A stretch of 64,000 nucleotides of DNA from an uncultured Flavobacteriaceae bacterium (GTDB lineage: Bacteria; Bacteroidota; Bacteroidia; Flavobacteriales; Flavobacteriaceae), in the NCBI GenBank assembly GCA_937136455.1, contig CAKZOO010000066.1, positions 1-64,000 on the forward strand. The letters are read 5' to 3'. The notes under the pieces are model-generated. The model was not told the origin of the DNA and ran no database searches. It saw nothing but the letters and a program-made list of their open reading frames with translations. The position numbers and the translations under genes are program-made. This document shows, piece after piece, positions 7,823-17,352 of this stretch. Within the stretch, counting starts at the first letter, position 1. Every line of letters begins with the position of its first letter.

Positions 7823-8287
7823 ATGAATTTTAACGAGACTGTTGAAAAATTAGTGGAAGAAGGATTGTCATCTCGTGAGGATTTATTTTTAATAGATTTA
7901 AAAATTACTCCTGACAAGAAGATAATGGTAACCTTAGATGGTGATAAGGGAGTAACCTTAAAGGATTGTATGGATATCAGCAGAGCTGTTGAACACAATT
8001 TAGATCGTGAAGAAACAGATTTTGCTCTAGAGGTTAGTTCTGTGGGAGCATTAGCTCCACTTAAATTAGCTAGACAGTACAAAAAGAATTTAGGAAGAAA
8101 ATTGTCGGTTAGAACAGCTCAGGGAACCGAAGAAGGAACCCTTACTGAGATAAACGACGAATCATTTACCATAAAGTGGAAGGCGAGAGAGCCTAAGCCA
8201 ATAGGAAAAGGAAAACACACCGTTGAAAAAGAACGCATTTATGCTTATTCAGAGGTGGAAGAAGCAAAAGTTATTTTAATATTTTAA
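7823..8287 (+). CDS. rimP: Ribosome maturation factor RimP
   Basis: 154 residues, the normal size. The N-terminal alpha/beta domain has LFLIDLKITPDKKIMVTLDGD followed by VTLKDCMDISRAVEHNLD and the family signature FALEVSSVGALAPL in place of the more common SSPGxxRPL. The C-terminal SH3-like barrel covers about residues 85-154. RimP assists assembly of the 30S ribosomal subunit in the cytoplasm. It is the first gene of the rimP-nusA-infB operon, an order kept across most bacteria, and 12 bases separate it from nusA. Confidence 0.95.
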   Translation: MNFNETVEKLVEEGLSSREDLFLIDLKITPDKKIMVTLDGDKGVTLKDCMDISRAVEHNLDREETDFALEVSSVGALAPLKLARQYKKNLGRKLSVRTAQGTEEGTLTEINDESFTIKWKAREPKPIGKGKHTVEKERIYAYSEVEEAKVILIF

Positions 8288-8299
8288 TTGTAGAGCGAG

Positions 8300-9532
8300 A
8301 TGGAAAATATTGCGCTAATTGAATCGTTTTCAGAATTTAAAGATGATAAATTCATCGACAGAGTTACCTTAATGGCAATTCTAGAAGAGGTTTTTAGAGC
8401 AGCTTTGAAGAAAAAGTACGGTTCTGATGATAATTTCGATATTATTATCAACCCAGATAAAGGGGATTTAGAGATTTGGAGAAACAGAATCGTAGTTGAA
8501 GATGGAGAAGTAGAAGATCCAAATGAGGAAATTTCACTTACAGATGCTCGTAGAATTGAACCTGATTTTGAGGTTGGAGAAGATGTATCTGAGGAGGTTA
8601 AATTAATCGATTTAGGAAGACGTGCTATTTTAGCACTTCGTCAAAACTTAGTAGCTAAGATTCACGAACACGACAATACAACTATCTATAAGCAATTTAA
8701 AGACTTAGAAGGGGAGTTGTATACTGCTGAGGTGCACCATATTAGACATCAAGCGATTATTTTGTTAGACGATGAAGGAAATGAGATCATCTTGCCAAAA
8801 GATCGTCAAATTCCATCTGATTTCTTTAGAAAAGGAGATAATGTTAGAGGTGTCATTGAAAGTGTTGAGCTTCGTGGAAACAAACCTGCAATCATCATGT
8901 CTAGAACTTCACCTAAATTCTTAGAGCAATTGTTCTTCCAAGAAATACCAGAGGTTTTTGATGGATTAATCACTGTCAAAAAGGTAGTTCGTATCCCAGG
9001 AGAAAAAGCTAAAGTTGCTGTTGATTCCTACGATGATCGTATCGATCCAGTAGGAGCATGTGTGGGTATGAAAGGTTCAAGAATTCACGGAATTGTTCGT
9101 GAACTTGGAAATGAAAATATCGATGTAATCAATTTTACTAACAACACTCAACTCTTAATTACTAGAGCATTGAGTCCTGCAAGAGTTACCTCTGTTAAAA
9201 TTGACGAAGAAGCTAAAACTGCTGAAGTTTACTTAAAGCCAGAAGAAGTTTCCAAGGCAATTGGACGTGGTGGGCACAATATTCGATTGGCTGGTCAATT
9301 AACTGGCTATGAAATAGATGTATTTAGAGAAGGTGTGGAAGAAGATGTTGAATTAACTGAATTCTCTGATGAAATTGAAGGGTGGATCATCGATGCATTT
9401 AAAGCAATCGGTCTTGATACAGCTCGATCTGTATTGGAGCAAGATGTTAAAGATTTAGAGAAACGAACTGATTTAGAAGAAGAGACAATTTTAGATGTTG
9501 TTCGTATCTTAAAAGAAGAATTAGAAGATTAA
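8300..9532 (+). CDS. nusA: Transcription termination/antitermination factor NusA
   Basis: 410 residues. In order: an RNA-polymerase-binding N-domain (1-130) beginning with IALIESFSEFK, an S1 domain (about 135-205, GDNVRGVIESVELRG), KH1 (about 230-285, VGACVGMKGSRIHGIVREL) and KH2 (about 300-350, AIGRGGHNIRLAGQLTG). The C-terminal acidic repeats of the E. coli protein are absent, as is usual outside Proteobacteria. A short acidic tail (EEETILDVVRILKEELED) ends the protein. It modulates pausing, termination and antitermination. Second gene of the operon, 42 bases before infB. Confidence 0.97.
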   Translation: MENIALIESFSEFKDDKFIDRVTLMAILEEVFRAALKKKYGSDDNFDIIINPDKGDLEIWRNRIVVEDGEVEDPNEEISLTDARRIEPDFEVGEDVSEEVKLIDLGRRAILALRQNLVAKIHEHDNTTIYKQFKDLEGELYTAEVHHIRHQAIILLDDEGNEIILPKDRQIPSDFFRKGDNVRGVIESVELRGNKPAIIMSRTSPKFLEQLFFQEIPEVFDGLITVKKVVRIPGEKAKVAVDSYDDRIDPVGACVGMKGSRIHGIVRELGNENIDVINFTNNTQLLITRALSPARVTSVKIDEEAKTAEVYLKPEEVSKAIGRGGHNIRLAGQLTGYEIDVFREGVEEDVELTEFSDEIEGWIIDAFKAIGLDTARSVLEQDVKDLEKRTDLEEETILDVVRILKEELED

Positions 9533-9574
9533 GCTATATATTAGCAAAAATAAAATTAGAAGCAAGAACGTTTT

Positions 9575-12295
9575 ATGGCAGATAATGCGACAATAAGGCT
9601 CAATAAAGTTTTAAGAGAACTCAATATTTCACTTGATAGAGCAGTGGACTACCTCAAATCTAAAGATATAGAAATTGAGGCACGACCTACTACAAAAATC
9701 TCTGAGGAGGTTCATCAAGTGCTTTTGGATGAGTTCCAAACCGATATGACCAAAAAAGTTGCTTCTAAGGAAGTGAGTGAAGAGAAGCGCAAAGAGAAAG
9801 AAGCTTTATTGGCAAAGTTAGAACAGGAGCAAGAAGAAAAGCGCGTAGCTCAAGAGAAAAGAGAAAACGAAGTCATCAAGGCAAAGAGTGGATTGCACAA
9901 ACCAAAAATGGTTGGTAAGATCGATTTGGATGCCGATAAGAAAAAGGTAGAGCCTAAGGTTGAGGAATCTAAGGTCGAAGAACCAAAGGTTGAAGAATCT
10001 AAGGTTGATGAGCATCAAAGAGTAGAAGCTGCTCCAGTATTGGAGTCTAATGATGTTGTTGAAGAAAAGACTTCTCCTGAAGTAGTTGTTGAGGAAGTTG
10101 TAACTGCAGAGCCTGAAATCAAAAAGGAAGAGAAAGTAGTAGAGGAACAAAATGATGGAAATCACAAGACTCAGTATACTAAACTTTCTGGTCCTAAGAT
10201 TACAGGAGATAAGATCGATCTGTCACAGTTCAACAAGCCTAAAAAGAAAAAGGTTGTTCCTGCTACAGATGATAGTAAGGATGACAAAAAACGCAAACGC
10301 AAGAGAATTAGTTCTACGAATGCTCCTAGAGATAATGCCAAGGCTAAAAGAGGTGCTGCCGGTAAACGTCCAGCAATTATTAAAGAGGGTCCTTCGGACG
10401 AAGAGGTACAAAGACAAGTACGTGAAACTCTTGAGAAGCTTCAAGGTAAGTCTAAAGGAAAAGGAGCCAAGTACCGTCGAGATAAGAGAGAGCAACACAA
10501 ACAACAGTTTGAGCAGGAGAAAGAACAACAAGAGTTAGAAAGTAAGATCTTAAAAGTAACAGAATTTGTTACTGCAAATGAGATTGCTACGATGATGGAT
10601 GTTTCTCCAACTCAAATTATTTCAGCTTGTATGTCCTTGGGTATGATGGTGACGATGAATCAACGATTAGATGCTGAAACGCTTTCTATTGTTGCTGAAG
10701 AATTTGGATTTAAAGTTGAGTTTGTTACTGCTGATGTTGAGGAAGATTCTGAAGTTGTAGTAGATGATCCAGCTTCTCTAAAGCCAAGAGCTCCGATTGT
10801 TACCGTGATGGGTCATGTGGATCATGGTAAAACATCCCTTTTGGATTACATTCGAAAAGAAAATGTGATTGCGGGAGAGAGTGGAGGAATCACACAGCAT
10901 ATTGGTGCTTATGGGGTAAAACTCGAAAGCGGAGAACGCATTACATTTTTAGATACTCCAGGTCACGAGGCATTTACGGCGATGCGTGCACGTGGTGCTC
11001 AAATCACTGATATTGCAATTATTGTAATTGCAGCGGATGATGATATCATGCCTCAGACAAAAGAGGCTATTGCTCATGCACAAGCTGCAGGAGTTCCAAT
11101 CGTTTTTGCAATCAACAAGGTAGATCGTCCAACTGCAAATCCGGATAAGATTAAAGAAGGATTAGCTCAAATGAATTTATTGGTAGAAGACTGGGGAGGA
11201 AAAGTTCAATCTCACGATATATCTGCTAAAACAGGTCAAGGAGTTAGTGAGCTATTAGAAAAAGTACTTTTAGAGGCAGAACTATTAGAGCTTAAAGCAA
11301 ATCCTGATAAATTGGCAGTTGGATCTGTAGTGGAAGCTTTCTTAGATAAAGGTAGAGGATATGTTTCTACAATTATTGTTCAAGCAGGAACCTTGAAAAT
11401 AGGGGATTATGTTCTTGCAGGTACCTGCAGTGGTAAGGTAAAAGCAATGCATGACGAACGAGGACACTCTGTAAAGGAGGCAGGTCCTTCAACTCCAATA
11501 TCAATCTTAGGTCTTGATGGTGCTCCTCAAGCTGGGGATAAATTCTCTGTTCTTGAAGATGAGCGAGAAGCAAAACAAATCGCTACAAAGCGTTCTCAAT
11601 TACTAAGAGAGCAATCAGTTAGAACACAACGTCATATTACACTTGACGAAATTGGAAGACGTATCGCGTTAGGTGACTTTAAAGAACTGAATGTGATCCT
11701 TAAGGGAGATGTTGATGGTTCGGTCGAAGCACTTACAGACTCCTTCCAAAAGTTATCTACTGATGAAATTCAAGTAAATATCATTCATAAAGGAGTTGGT
11801 CCTATTACTGAATCGGATGTGCTATTAGCTTCAGCTTCTGACGCTGTGGTTATTGGATTTAATGTTAGGCCAATGGGTAATGCCCGTGATATCGCAGAGA
11901 AAGAAGAAATTGATATCAGAATGTATTCAATTATCTATGATGCGATCAATGATCTTAAAGATGCAATGGAAGGTATGTTGTCTCCTGAATTAAAAGAGGA
12001 AATTACCGGTACTGCTGAAATCAGAGAGACCTTTAAAATCTCTAAGATTGGTACAATTGCTGGATGTATGGTCTTAACAGGTAAAATCTTTAGAAACTCT
12101 CAAATTCGTTTAATTAGAGATGGTGTGGTTATTTATACGGGTGAACTAGCTTCTTTAAAACGCTTTAAAGATGATGTTAAAGAGGTTGCTAAAGGATATG
12201 ATTGTGGATTGCAGGTTAAAAACTACAATGATATCAGAGAATTAGATATTGTTGAAGCTTTCCAAGAAGTAGAAGTTAAGAAGAAATTGAAGTAA
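9575..12295 (+). CDS. infB: Translation initiation factor IF-2
   Basis: 906 residues. The N-terminal third is charged and low in complexity, with KVEEx repeats around residues 128-150 and Lys-rich stretches. Next comes the IF2 N-domain (about 325-380). The G domain begins near residue 408 with GHVDHGKTS (G1), DTPGHEAF (G3) and NKVD (G4). Domains II to IV follow, ending with EAFQEVEVKKKLK. It places initiator tRNA on the 30S subunit with GTP hydrolysis. An early block VLRELNISLDRAVDYLKSK is the small N-terminal subdomain found in Bacteroidota. It is the last gene of the operon, ending at a shared hairpin. Confidence 0.98.
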   Translation: MADNATIRLNKVLRELNISLDRAVDYLKSKDIEIEARPTTKISEEVHQVLLDEFQTDMTKKVASKEVSEEKRKEKEALLAKLEQEQEEKRVAQEKRENEVIKAKSGLHKPKMVGKIDLDADKKKVEPKVEESKVEEPKVEESKVDEHQRVEAAPVLESNDVVEEKTSPEVVVEEVVTAEPEIKKEEKVVEEQNDGNHKTQYTKLSGPKITGDKIDLSQFNKPKKKKVVPATDDSKDDKKRKRKRISSTNAPRDNAKAKRGAAGKRPAIIKEGPSDEEVQRQVRETLEKLQGKSKGKGAKYRRDKREQHKQQFEQEKEQQELESKILKVTEFVTANEIATMMDVSPTQIISACMSLGMMVTMNQRLDAETLSIVAEEFGFKVEFVTADVEEDSEVVVDDPASLKPRAPIVTVMGHVDHGKTSLLDYIRKENVIAGESGGITQHIGAYGVKLESGERITFLDTPGHEAFTAMRARGAQITDIAIIVIAADDDIMPQTKEAIAHAQAAGVPIVFAINKVDRPTANPDKIKEGLAQMNLLVEDWGGKVQSHDISAKTGQGVSELLEKVLLEAELLELKANPDKLAVGSVVEAFLDKGRGYVSTIIVQAGTLKIGDYVLAGTCSGKVKAMHDERGHSVKEAGPSTPISILGLDGAPQAGDKFSVLEDEREAKQIATKRSQLLREQSVRTQRHITLDEIGRRIALGDFKELNVILKGDVDGSVEALTDSFQKLSTDEIQVNIIHKGVGPITESDVLLASASDAVVIGFNVRPMGNARDIAEKEEIDIRMYSIIYDAINDLKDAMEGMLSPELKEEITGTAEIRETFKISKIGTIAGCMVLTGKIFRNSQIRLIRDGVVIYTGELASLKRFKDDVKEVAKGYDCGLQVKNYNDIRELDIVEAFQEVEVKKKLK

Positions 12296-12317
12296 GATTC
12301 TTTTCGACGTTTCAAAT

Positions 12318-12349
12318 AAAAAAAATCCAGTAACTACTGGATTTTTTTT
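12318..12349. terminator. Bidirectional terminator between infB and the SPOR gene
   Basis: A symmetric A-run / ATCCAGT / AACT / ACTGGAT / T-run hairpin. It can stop transcription from both sides. The stop codon of the SPOR-domain gene (nt 12334-12336) is inside the loop and its last codons form one arm, so coding sequence and terminator are shared. Confidence 0.85.
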
Positions 12350-12714
12350 GGTTTTAAGAGTACTGCAGCAGGATGTTTTTTTCGTAGAGCAATGAGGTTT
12401 TTTTCTGCTTCTAATCGGGTCTTAAATGCACCGACTCTAACTCGATAACTTGGAGATATAAAGTCGAGACTTACAGGCCAAGTTTCATAGGTTTCTCTTG
12501 CTTCTTTTTCAATTTCTTGAGCTTGGTTTAATCCTCCTGAAAAAATTTGTATTCTGTAATCGCTCACCTTAAATTGATAGTCCTTGTATGCATCTACTAA
12601 AAGGCTAATTTTTTGCCTTTCATCCATAGTTGCCAGTGCTAAACTATCTATTTGAGAATATGAAAAGTAGCTGAAGAGCCCTAGTGTTATTAGAAGTAAT
12701 CCTTTCTTTTTCAT
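12334..12714 (-). CDS. Secreted SPOR-domain protein
   Basis: 126 residues with a signal peptide (KKKGLLLITLGLFSY, cut near residue 20) and a SPOR domain over about residues 52-124: YRIQIFSGG at the start, and YRVRVGAFKTRLEAEKNL in the second half. SPOR domains bind peptidoglycan strands that lack stem peptides, as at division septa. The protein has nothing but the domain, so it is probably periplasmic and recognises cell wall during division or remodelling. It is transcribed alone, divergent from the act operon and convergent with infB. Confidence 0.85.
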   Translation of the reverse strand: MKKKGLLLITLGLFSYFSYSQIDSLALATMDERQKISLLVDAYKDYQFKVSDYRIQIFSGGLNQAQEIEKEARETYETWPVSLDFISPSYRVRVGAFKTRLEAEKNLIALRKKHPAAVLLKPKKIQ

Positions 12715-12731
12715 TGTTTTAAATTCTTCTT

Positions 12732-12765
12732 CAAAGTTATTACAAACCTTGTACCAATTGGCAAA
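12732..12765 (-). promoter_or_regulatory. Probable promoter of the SPOR gene
   Basis: On the minus strand TAACTTTG (plus nt 12739-12732) matches TAnnTTTG exactly. A TTTG (plus nt 12765-12762) stands 22 bases upstream, slightly wider than the usual spacing. The start codon is at nt 12714. Confidence 0.5.
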
Positions 12766-12839
12766 AAAACTGTTATTTAGATTGATTATAAATTAGTAAT
12801 TTAGAATCCTTTAACAATTCATAAATAAAGTTGTTTGTT

Positions 12840-12847
12840 TATTTTTG
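12840..12847 (+). promoter_or_regulatory. Probable -7 element of the act-cox operon
   Basis: TATTTTTG matches TAnnTTTG. No convincing TTTG lies about 20 bases upstream, which may mean a weak or activator-dependent promoter. The leader to the actA start would be about 65 bases. Confidence 0.45.
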
Positions 12848-12917
12848 TGGCGATCTTTTTTTTAAAATTTTTGAAAAAGGATATCAAATAAATTATATAC
12901 AGCAATAACTATATAAT

Positions 12918-14219
12918 ATGAAACAGGTACTATACCGCAATCCAATTACTTTCTTCTTAGGAGCTCTTATGGCTCTATTAATGCTAGCTCCAGCATCTGT
13001 TCAAGCACAAGATCTTGGTGATGCCGCTAAAGGGAAGCAATTATTTAATCAAAACTGTGCTGCTTGTCACGCTTTAAACAGAAAGATGACAGGACCTGCT
13101 CTTGCCGGAGTTTACGATAAGTACGAAGGTGATATGGAGTGGCTTGGCAAATGGATCAAAAACAATCAGGCTTTAATTAAGGCTGGTGATGAAAGAGCAT
13201 TGGCGATCTACAACGAGTACAACCAGACTCCGATGACTGCTTTTCCTACATTGAGCGATCAGGATATCAATGATATCATTGCATATACTCAAGCACCGCC
13301 TCCTGCACCAGTTCAAACAGCAGTCGTTGCTGATGCTGGAGCTGGATCATCTGATTCAGGTGTTGGAACAGATATCTTGTTAGGTGCTTTAGCTGTAGTG
13401 TTGGGTCTGTTATTGATGATGTTGTATTTGGTAACTAGAACTTTGAAACGTTTTGCAGCTGCAAATGGAATTGAAGTTGAAACTGCAGGACGTAAGTCGC
13501 TATGGAAGGCATATGCTCAAAATCAATTCTTGATATTAGTAACTGTGATTTTGTTGTTGTTAGCTTCTGCGTACCATATGTATGGTTACTTTATGCAAGT
13601 AGGGGTTGATCAGGGATATGCTCCAATACAACCAATTCATTTTTCTCATAAAATTCACGCAGGTGATAACAAAATTGATTGTAAGTTTTGTCACTCATCA
13701 GCGAGATCCTCAAAACACTCCGGAATTCCATCACTTGAGAACTGTATGAATTGTCACAAGTCAATTTACGAGTACAAAGGAAATCCAGAAGGTCCATCTG
13801 CTGAAGATTTAGCGAATGGTTATACGAACGAATTCTATACTGGTGAAATTAAAAAATTATACGCTGCTGTTGGGTGGGACGAAGAATCAATGCAATATAC
13901 AGGAGAATCACAGCCAGTAGAATGGGTTCGTGTACACAAGCTTCCTGATTTAGCTTATTTCAATCACTCACAACACGTAACAGTTGCTGGAGTAGAATGT
14001 CAAACTTGTCACGGTCCAGTAGAGACGATGGAGATTTTGCAACAGCATGCTCCACTTACAATGGGATGGTGTATCAACTGTCACAGACAGACAAACGTCA
14101 ATGTTAAAGACAATAAATATTATGAGAGTATCCATAAGGCTTTATCTGAAAAGTATGGAGTTGAAGAACTGACTGCAGCTCAAATGGGTGGACTCGAATG
14201 TGGTAAATGTCACTATTAA
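12918..14219 (+). CDS. actA: Alternative complex III subunit A, fused monoheme plus pentaheme cytochrome c
   Basis: 433 residues with a signal peptide ending at VQAQ (about residue 31). There are six CxxCH heme sites: CAACH near residue 45 in a class I cytochrome domain, then CKFCH (254), CMNCH (276), CQTCH (361), CINCH (385) and CGKCH (428) in the ActA pentaheme domain. Two hydrophobic segments at about 150-172 and 203-222 lie between the two parts. ActA carries electrons from the complex core to soluble or oxidase-bound cytochrome c at the periplasmic side. The N-terminal extra heme makes it a fusion compared with a plain pentaheme ActA. It is the first gene of the act-cox operon. Confidence 0.9.
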   Translation: MKQVLYRNPITFFLGALMALLMLAPASVQAQDLGDAAKGKQLFNQNCAACHALNRKMTGPALAGVYDKYEGDMEWLGKWIKNNQALIKAGDERALAIYNEYNQTPMTAFPTLSDQDINDIIAYTQAPPPAPVQTAVVADAGAGSSDSGVGTDILLGALAVVLGLLLMMLYLVTRTLKRFAAANGIEVETAGRKSLWKAYAQNQFLILVTVILLLLASAYHMYGYFMQVGVDQGYAPIQPIHFSHKIHAGDNKIDCKFCHSSARSSKHSGIPSLENCMNCHKSIYEYKGNPEGPSAEDLANGYTNEFYTGEIKKLYAAVGWDEESMQYTGESQPVEWVRVHKLPDLAYFNHSQHVTVAGVECQTCHGPVETMEILQQHAPLTMGWCINCHRQTNVNVKDNKYYESIHKALSEKYGVEELTAAQMGGLECGKCHY

Positions 14220-14248
14220 TCAATTAGAAACAGAAGAACATTATATAT

Positions 14249-17200
14249 ATGGCATCAAACAAAGTATACTGGAAAAACGAAGCGGAATTAAATCCGAACG
14301 ATTCCATTGTTGAGACGCTAAGGCACAATGAATTTGTTGAGAAGTTACCTGTAGATCGATTTATGGGTGATAAAGAAACACTTTCTGAAACATCAACCAA
14401 TAGACGAGATTTCTTGAAATTTGTCGGCTTTAGTACGGCTGCAGCTTCGTTAGCTGCTTGTGAGGGACCAGTTGTGAAATCGATTCCTTATGTCGTACAG
14501 CCTGAAGAAATTGTTCCAGGAATTGCAAATTATTATGCTACAACCATTGCAAATGGTTTTGATTTTGCTAGTATTTTAATTAAAACAAGAGAAGGAAGGC
14601 CGATCAAGGTTGAAAATAACAAAGAAGCTGCCATTAAAGGAGTAGCTAATGCTCGTGTACAGGCTTCTGTTTTATCACTTTACGATTCAACGCGTCTTCA
14701 AGGTCCTCGAAAAGGTTCTGAATCCATTTCATGGGATGATTTAGATGTAGCAGTAATTTCTCAATTAGAGGCGACTAAATCAGATTCGAAATCAGTTGTT
14801 TTGTTAACGCCGACCTATGCTAGTCCTTCTACTTCAAAATTGATTGCTGAATTACAAGCTAAATATCCTCAAGTAAAACACATCACTTATGATGCGGTAT
14901 CATCTGACGCTGCATTAAATGCTTACAATGAGGTTTATGGTGAACGTGCTCTTGCTGATTATGATTTTGAGAAAGCAGACGTAATTGTTTCAATTGGTGC
15001 AGATTTCTTAGGTGATTGGCAAGGTGGAGGATATGATGCTGGATATGCTAAAGGTAGAGTGCCAAAGCACGGTAAAATGTCTAAGCACTACCAAGTAGAG
15101 GCAAATATGACCTTATCTGGTGCTAATGCAGATAAGAGAATAATGGCTAATTCTGTAGCTCAAAAACAAATCTTAGCTGCATTGTATGCTAAGTTGTCAG
15201 GAACTTCAATTTCAGTGAGTTTGTCAGATGTACAACAAGCTGCTGTTGAAGCGATGGCTAATTCAATTAAGAAAGCTGGATCTAAAGCAGTTGTCGTGAC
15301 TGGTTTGGATTGTCAACATTCACAACGAGTTGTTTTGGCTATTAATAATTTCATTAAGAGTGATGCATTTGATGCTTCTTCTCCAAGATATATTAGATCT
15401 TCATCTAATGCTGAACTATCAGCTTTAGTTGCGGATATGAACGCTGGTAAGGTTAGTGCTTTGATTACTGATGGTGTGAATCCATCTTACAGCTTACCAA
15501 ATGCTGCAGAATTTAACGCTGCTTTGTCTAATGTTTCTCTAACGGTTGCATTCTCGCAACTTGCAAATGAAACTGTAGAAGCGTTTCAATATGTTGCTGC
15601 AGCTTCTCATTACTTAGAGTCATGGGGTGATGTAGAAATTAAGAAAGGACATTATGCTTTGCAGCAACCAACGATTAAAGAATTATTTGATACAAGACAG
15701 ATTCAAACTTCTATCCTTACATGGATTGGACAATCTGATGTTTCCTACTTTGATTACATCAAGTCGAACTGGAACAAGTCAATTTTATCTGGAGCTTCAT
15801 TTAGTGAAGCGCTGCATGATGGAGTTTATTCAAAGTCAGCTTCAGTAGCTACTTTTAAATCAATTGATGCTTCGAACGCTGCTGCTCATATCGCTATGGC
15901 AACTGCTTCAGACTTTGAACTTCATTTATATACTAAAACAGCAATGGGAGATGGACAAGAGTTCAATAACCCATGGTTACAAGAAATGCCAGATCCTATC
16001 ACTCGTGTGAGTTGGGATAACTATGCGACGGTGTCAAAAGCTGATGCTTTGGCTTTAGGTGTAGTCAATGAAAACGATGCTAATGGTGGATTGGATGGAT
16101 CGTACATCAATCTTACTGTTGGAGGTGTATCTGTCTCAGTGCCTGTAGTGATTCAACCTGGTCAAGCACCTGGAACAATAGGTTTAGCCTTAGGATACGG
16201 TAAAGTTGCTGGATTAAAATCTGAAATGCAAGTAGGAGTTAATGCCTATCCATTATATCAGAACTTTGTTGCCGCACAGGAAGTAGCGGTTTCATTAGGG
16301 TCTGGAATGCATGAGTTCGCTTGTGTTCAGCTTCAAAACACCCTTATGGGTAGAGGTGATATTATCAAGGAAACTACTTTGGAAATCTTTAATACCAAAG
16401 AAGCTGCACATTGGAATAATGTTCCAATGGTATCCTTAGATCATCAAGAGGTAGAAGCTACTTCTGTAAGTCTATGGGATGATTTTGATCGTTCTATTGG
16501 ACATCACTTCAATTTATCAATTGATTTGAATGCATGTACAGGATGTGGAGCATGTGTGATTGCATGTCATGCTGAAAACAACGTACCGGTAGTTGGAAAA
16601 TCTGAGATTAGAAAATCAAGAGATATGCACTGGTTGCGTATTGATAGATACTACTCTTCTGAAGAGAGCTTTAAGTCAGATAACGAGAAAAAAGAAAACT
16701 TTAGTGGATTATTTGGAGAAGAAGGATCTCTGGGAGGTTTTAGATCTATGGAAGATCCAACTGAAAATCCACAGGTAGCTTTCCAGCCTGTGATGTGTCA
16801 GCACTGTAACCACGCTCCATGTGAGACTGTTTGTCCAGTAGCTGCGACATCGCATTCAAGACAAGGTCAAAACCATATGGCATACAACCGTTGTGTTGGA
16901 ACACGTTACTGTGCGAACAACTGTCCTTATAAAGTAAGACGTTTTAACTGGTTCTTGTATAACAACAATGACGAGTTTGATTTCCATATGAACAATGATC
17001 TCGGTAAAATGGTGATCAATCCTGATGTAACTGTACGTTCTCGTGGAGTTATGGAAAAGTGTTCTATGTGTATTCAAATGACACAGAAAACCATCTTAGA
17101 TGCTAAGCGTGAAGGTAGAGTGATCAAAGATGGAGAATTCCAAACAGCTTGTTCTGCAGCTTGCGGAAATGGAGCAATGGTATTTGGAGATATCAACGAT

Positions 17201-17320
17201 GCTGATAGTAAAATTGCAGCACTTAAAGAAGATGATCGTATGTATCACTTGTTAGAGCATGTGGGAACAAAACCAAATGTGATGTATCAAGTGAAAGTTA
17301 GAAATACATCAGAAGCATAA
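14249..17320 (+). CDS. actB: Alternative complex III subunit B, iron-sulfur molybdopterin-oxidoreductase-like protein
   Basis: 1023 residues. A TAT-like motif TNRRDFLKFVGFS near residue 50 is followed by AAASLAAC, a possible lipobox. Residues about 60-690 look like the molybdopterin-oxidoreductase fold, which in ActB has lost its cofactor. The C-terminal ferredoxin part from about residue 760 has four cysteine groups: CTGCGACVIAC, CQHCNHAPCETVCP, CVGTRYCANNCP and CSMC...CSAAC. These suit three 4Fe-4S and one 3Fe-4S cluster. ActB thus joins the B1 and B2 parts in one chain. It relays electrons between the quinol site in ActC and the heme subunit ActA. Confidence 0.93.
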   Translation: MASNKVYWKNEAELNPNDSIVETLRHNEFVEKLPVDRFMGDKETLSETSTNRRDFLKFVGFSTAAASLAACEGPVVKSIPYVVQPEEIVPGIANYYATTIANGFDFASILIKTREGRPIKVENNKEAAIKGVANARVQASVLSLYDSTRLQGPRKGSESISWDDLDVAVISQLEATKSDSKSVVLLTPTYASPSTSKLIAELQAKYPQVKHITYDAVSSDAALNAYNEVYGERALADYDFEKADVIVSIGADFLGDWQGGGYDAGYAKGRVPKHGKMSKHYQVEANMTLSGANADKRIMANSVAQKQILAALYAKLSGTSISVSLSDVQQAAVEAMANSIKKAGSKAVVVTGLDCQHSQRVVLAINNFIKSDAFDASSPRYIRSSSNAELSALVADMNAGKVSALITDGVNPSYSLPNAAEFNAALSNVSLTVAFSQLANETVEAFQYVAAASHYLESWGDVEIKKGHYALQQPTIKELFDTRQIQTSILTWIGQSDVSYFDYIKSNWNKSILSGASFSEALHDGVYSKSASVATFKSIDASNAAAHIAMATASDFELHLYTKTAMGDGQEFNNPWLQEMPDPITRVSWDNYATVSKADALALGVVNENDANGGLDGSYINLTVGGVSVSVPVVIQPGQAPGTIGLALGYGKVAGLKSEMQVGVNAYPLYQNFVAAQEVAVSLGSGMHEFACVQLQNTLMGRGDIIKETTLEIFNTKEAAHWNNVPMVSLDHQEVEATSVSLWDDFDRSIGHHFNLSIDLNACTGCGACVIACHAENNVPVVGKSEIRKSRDMHWLRIDRYYSSEESFKSDNEKKENFSGLFGEEGSLGGFRSMEDPTENPQVAFQPVMCQHCNHAPCETVCPVAATSHSRQGQNHMAYNRCVGTRYCANNCPYKVRRFNWFLYNNNDEFDFHMNNDLGKMVINPDVTVRSRGVMEKCSMCIQMTQKTILDAKREGRVIKDGEFQTACSAACGNGAMVFGDINDADSKIAALKEDDRMYHLLEHVGTKPNVMYQVKVRNTSEA

Positions 17321-17352
17321 TCATAAATAACGAACGTAACTAGATATATATT

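Noticed and set aside
9818..10531. Long antisense reading frames inside infB (115 and 102 residues on the minus strand).
   Set aside because: They mirror the Lys/Glu-rich low-complexity part of infB, give Leu/Phe-rich nonsense, and have no promoter. They are shadows.
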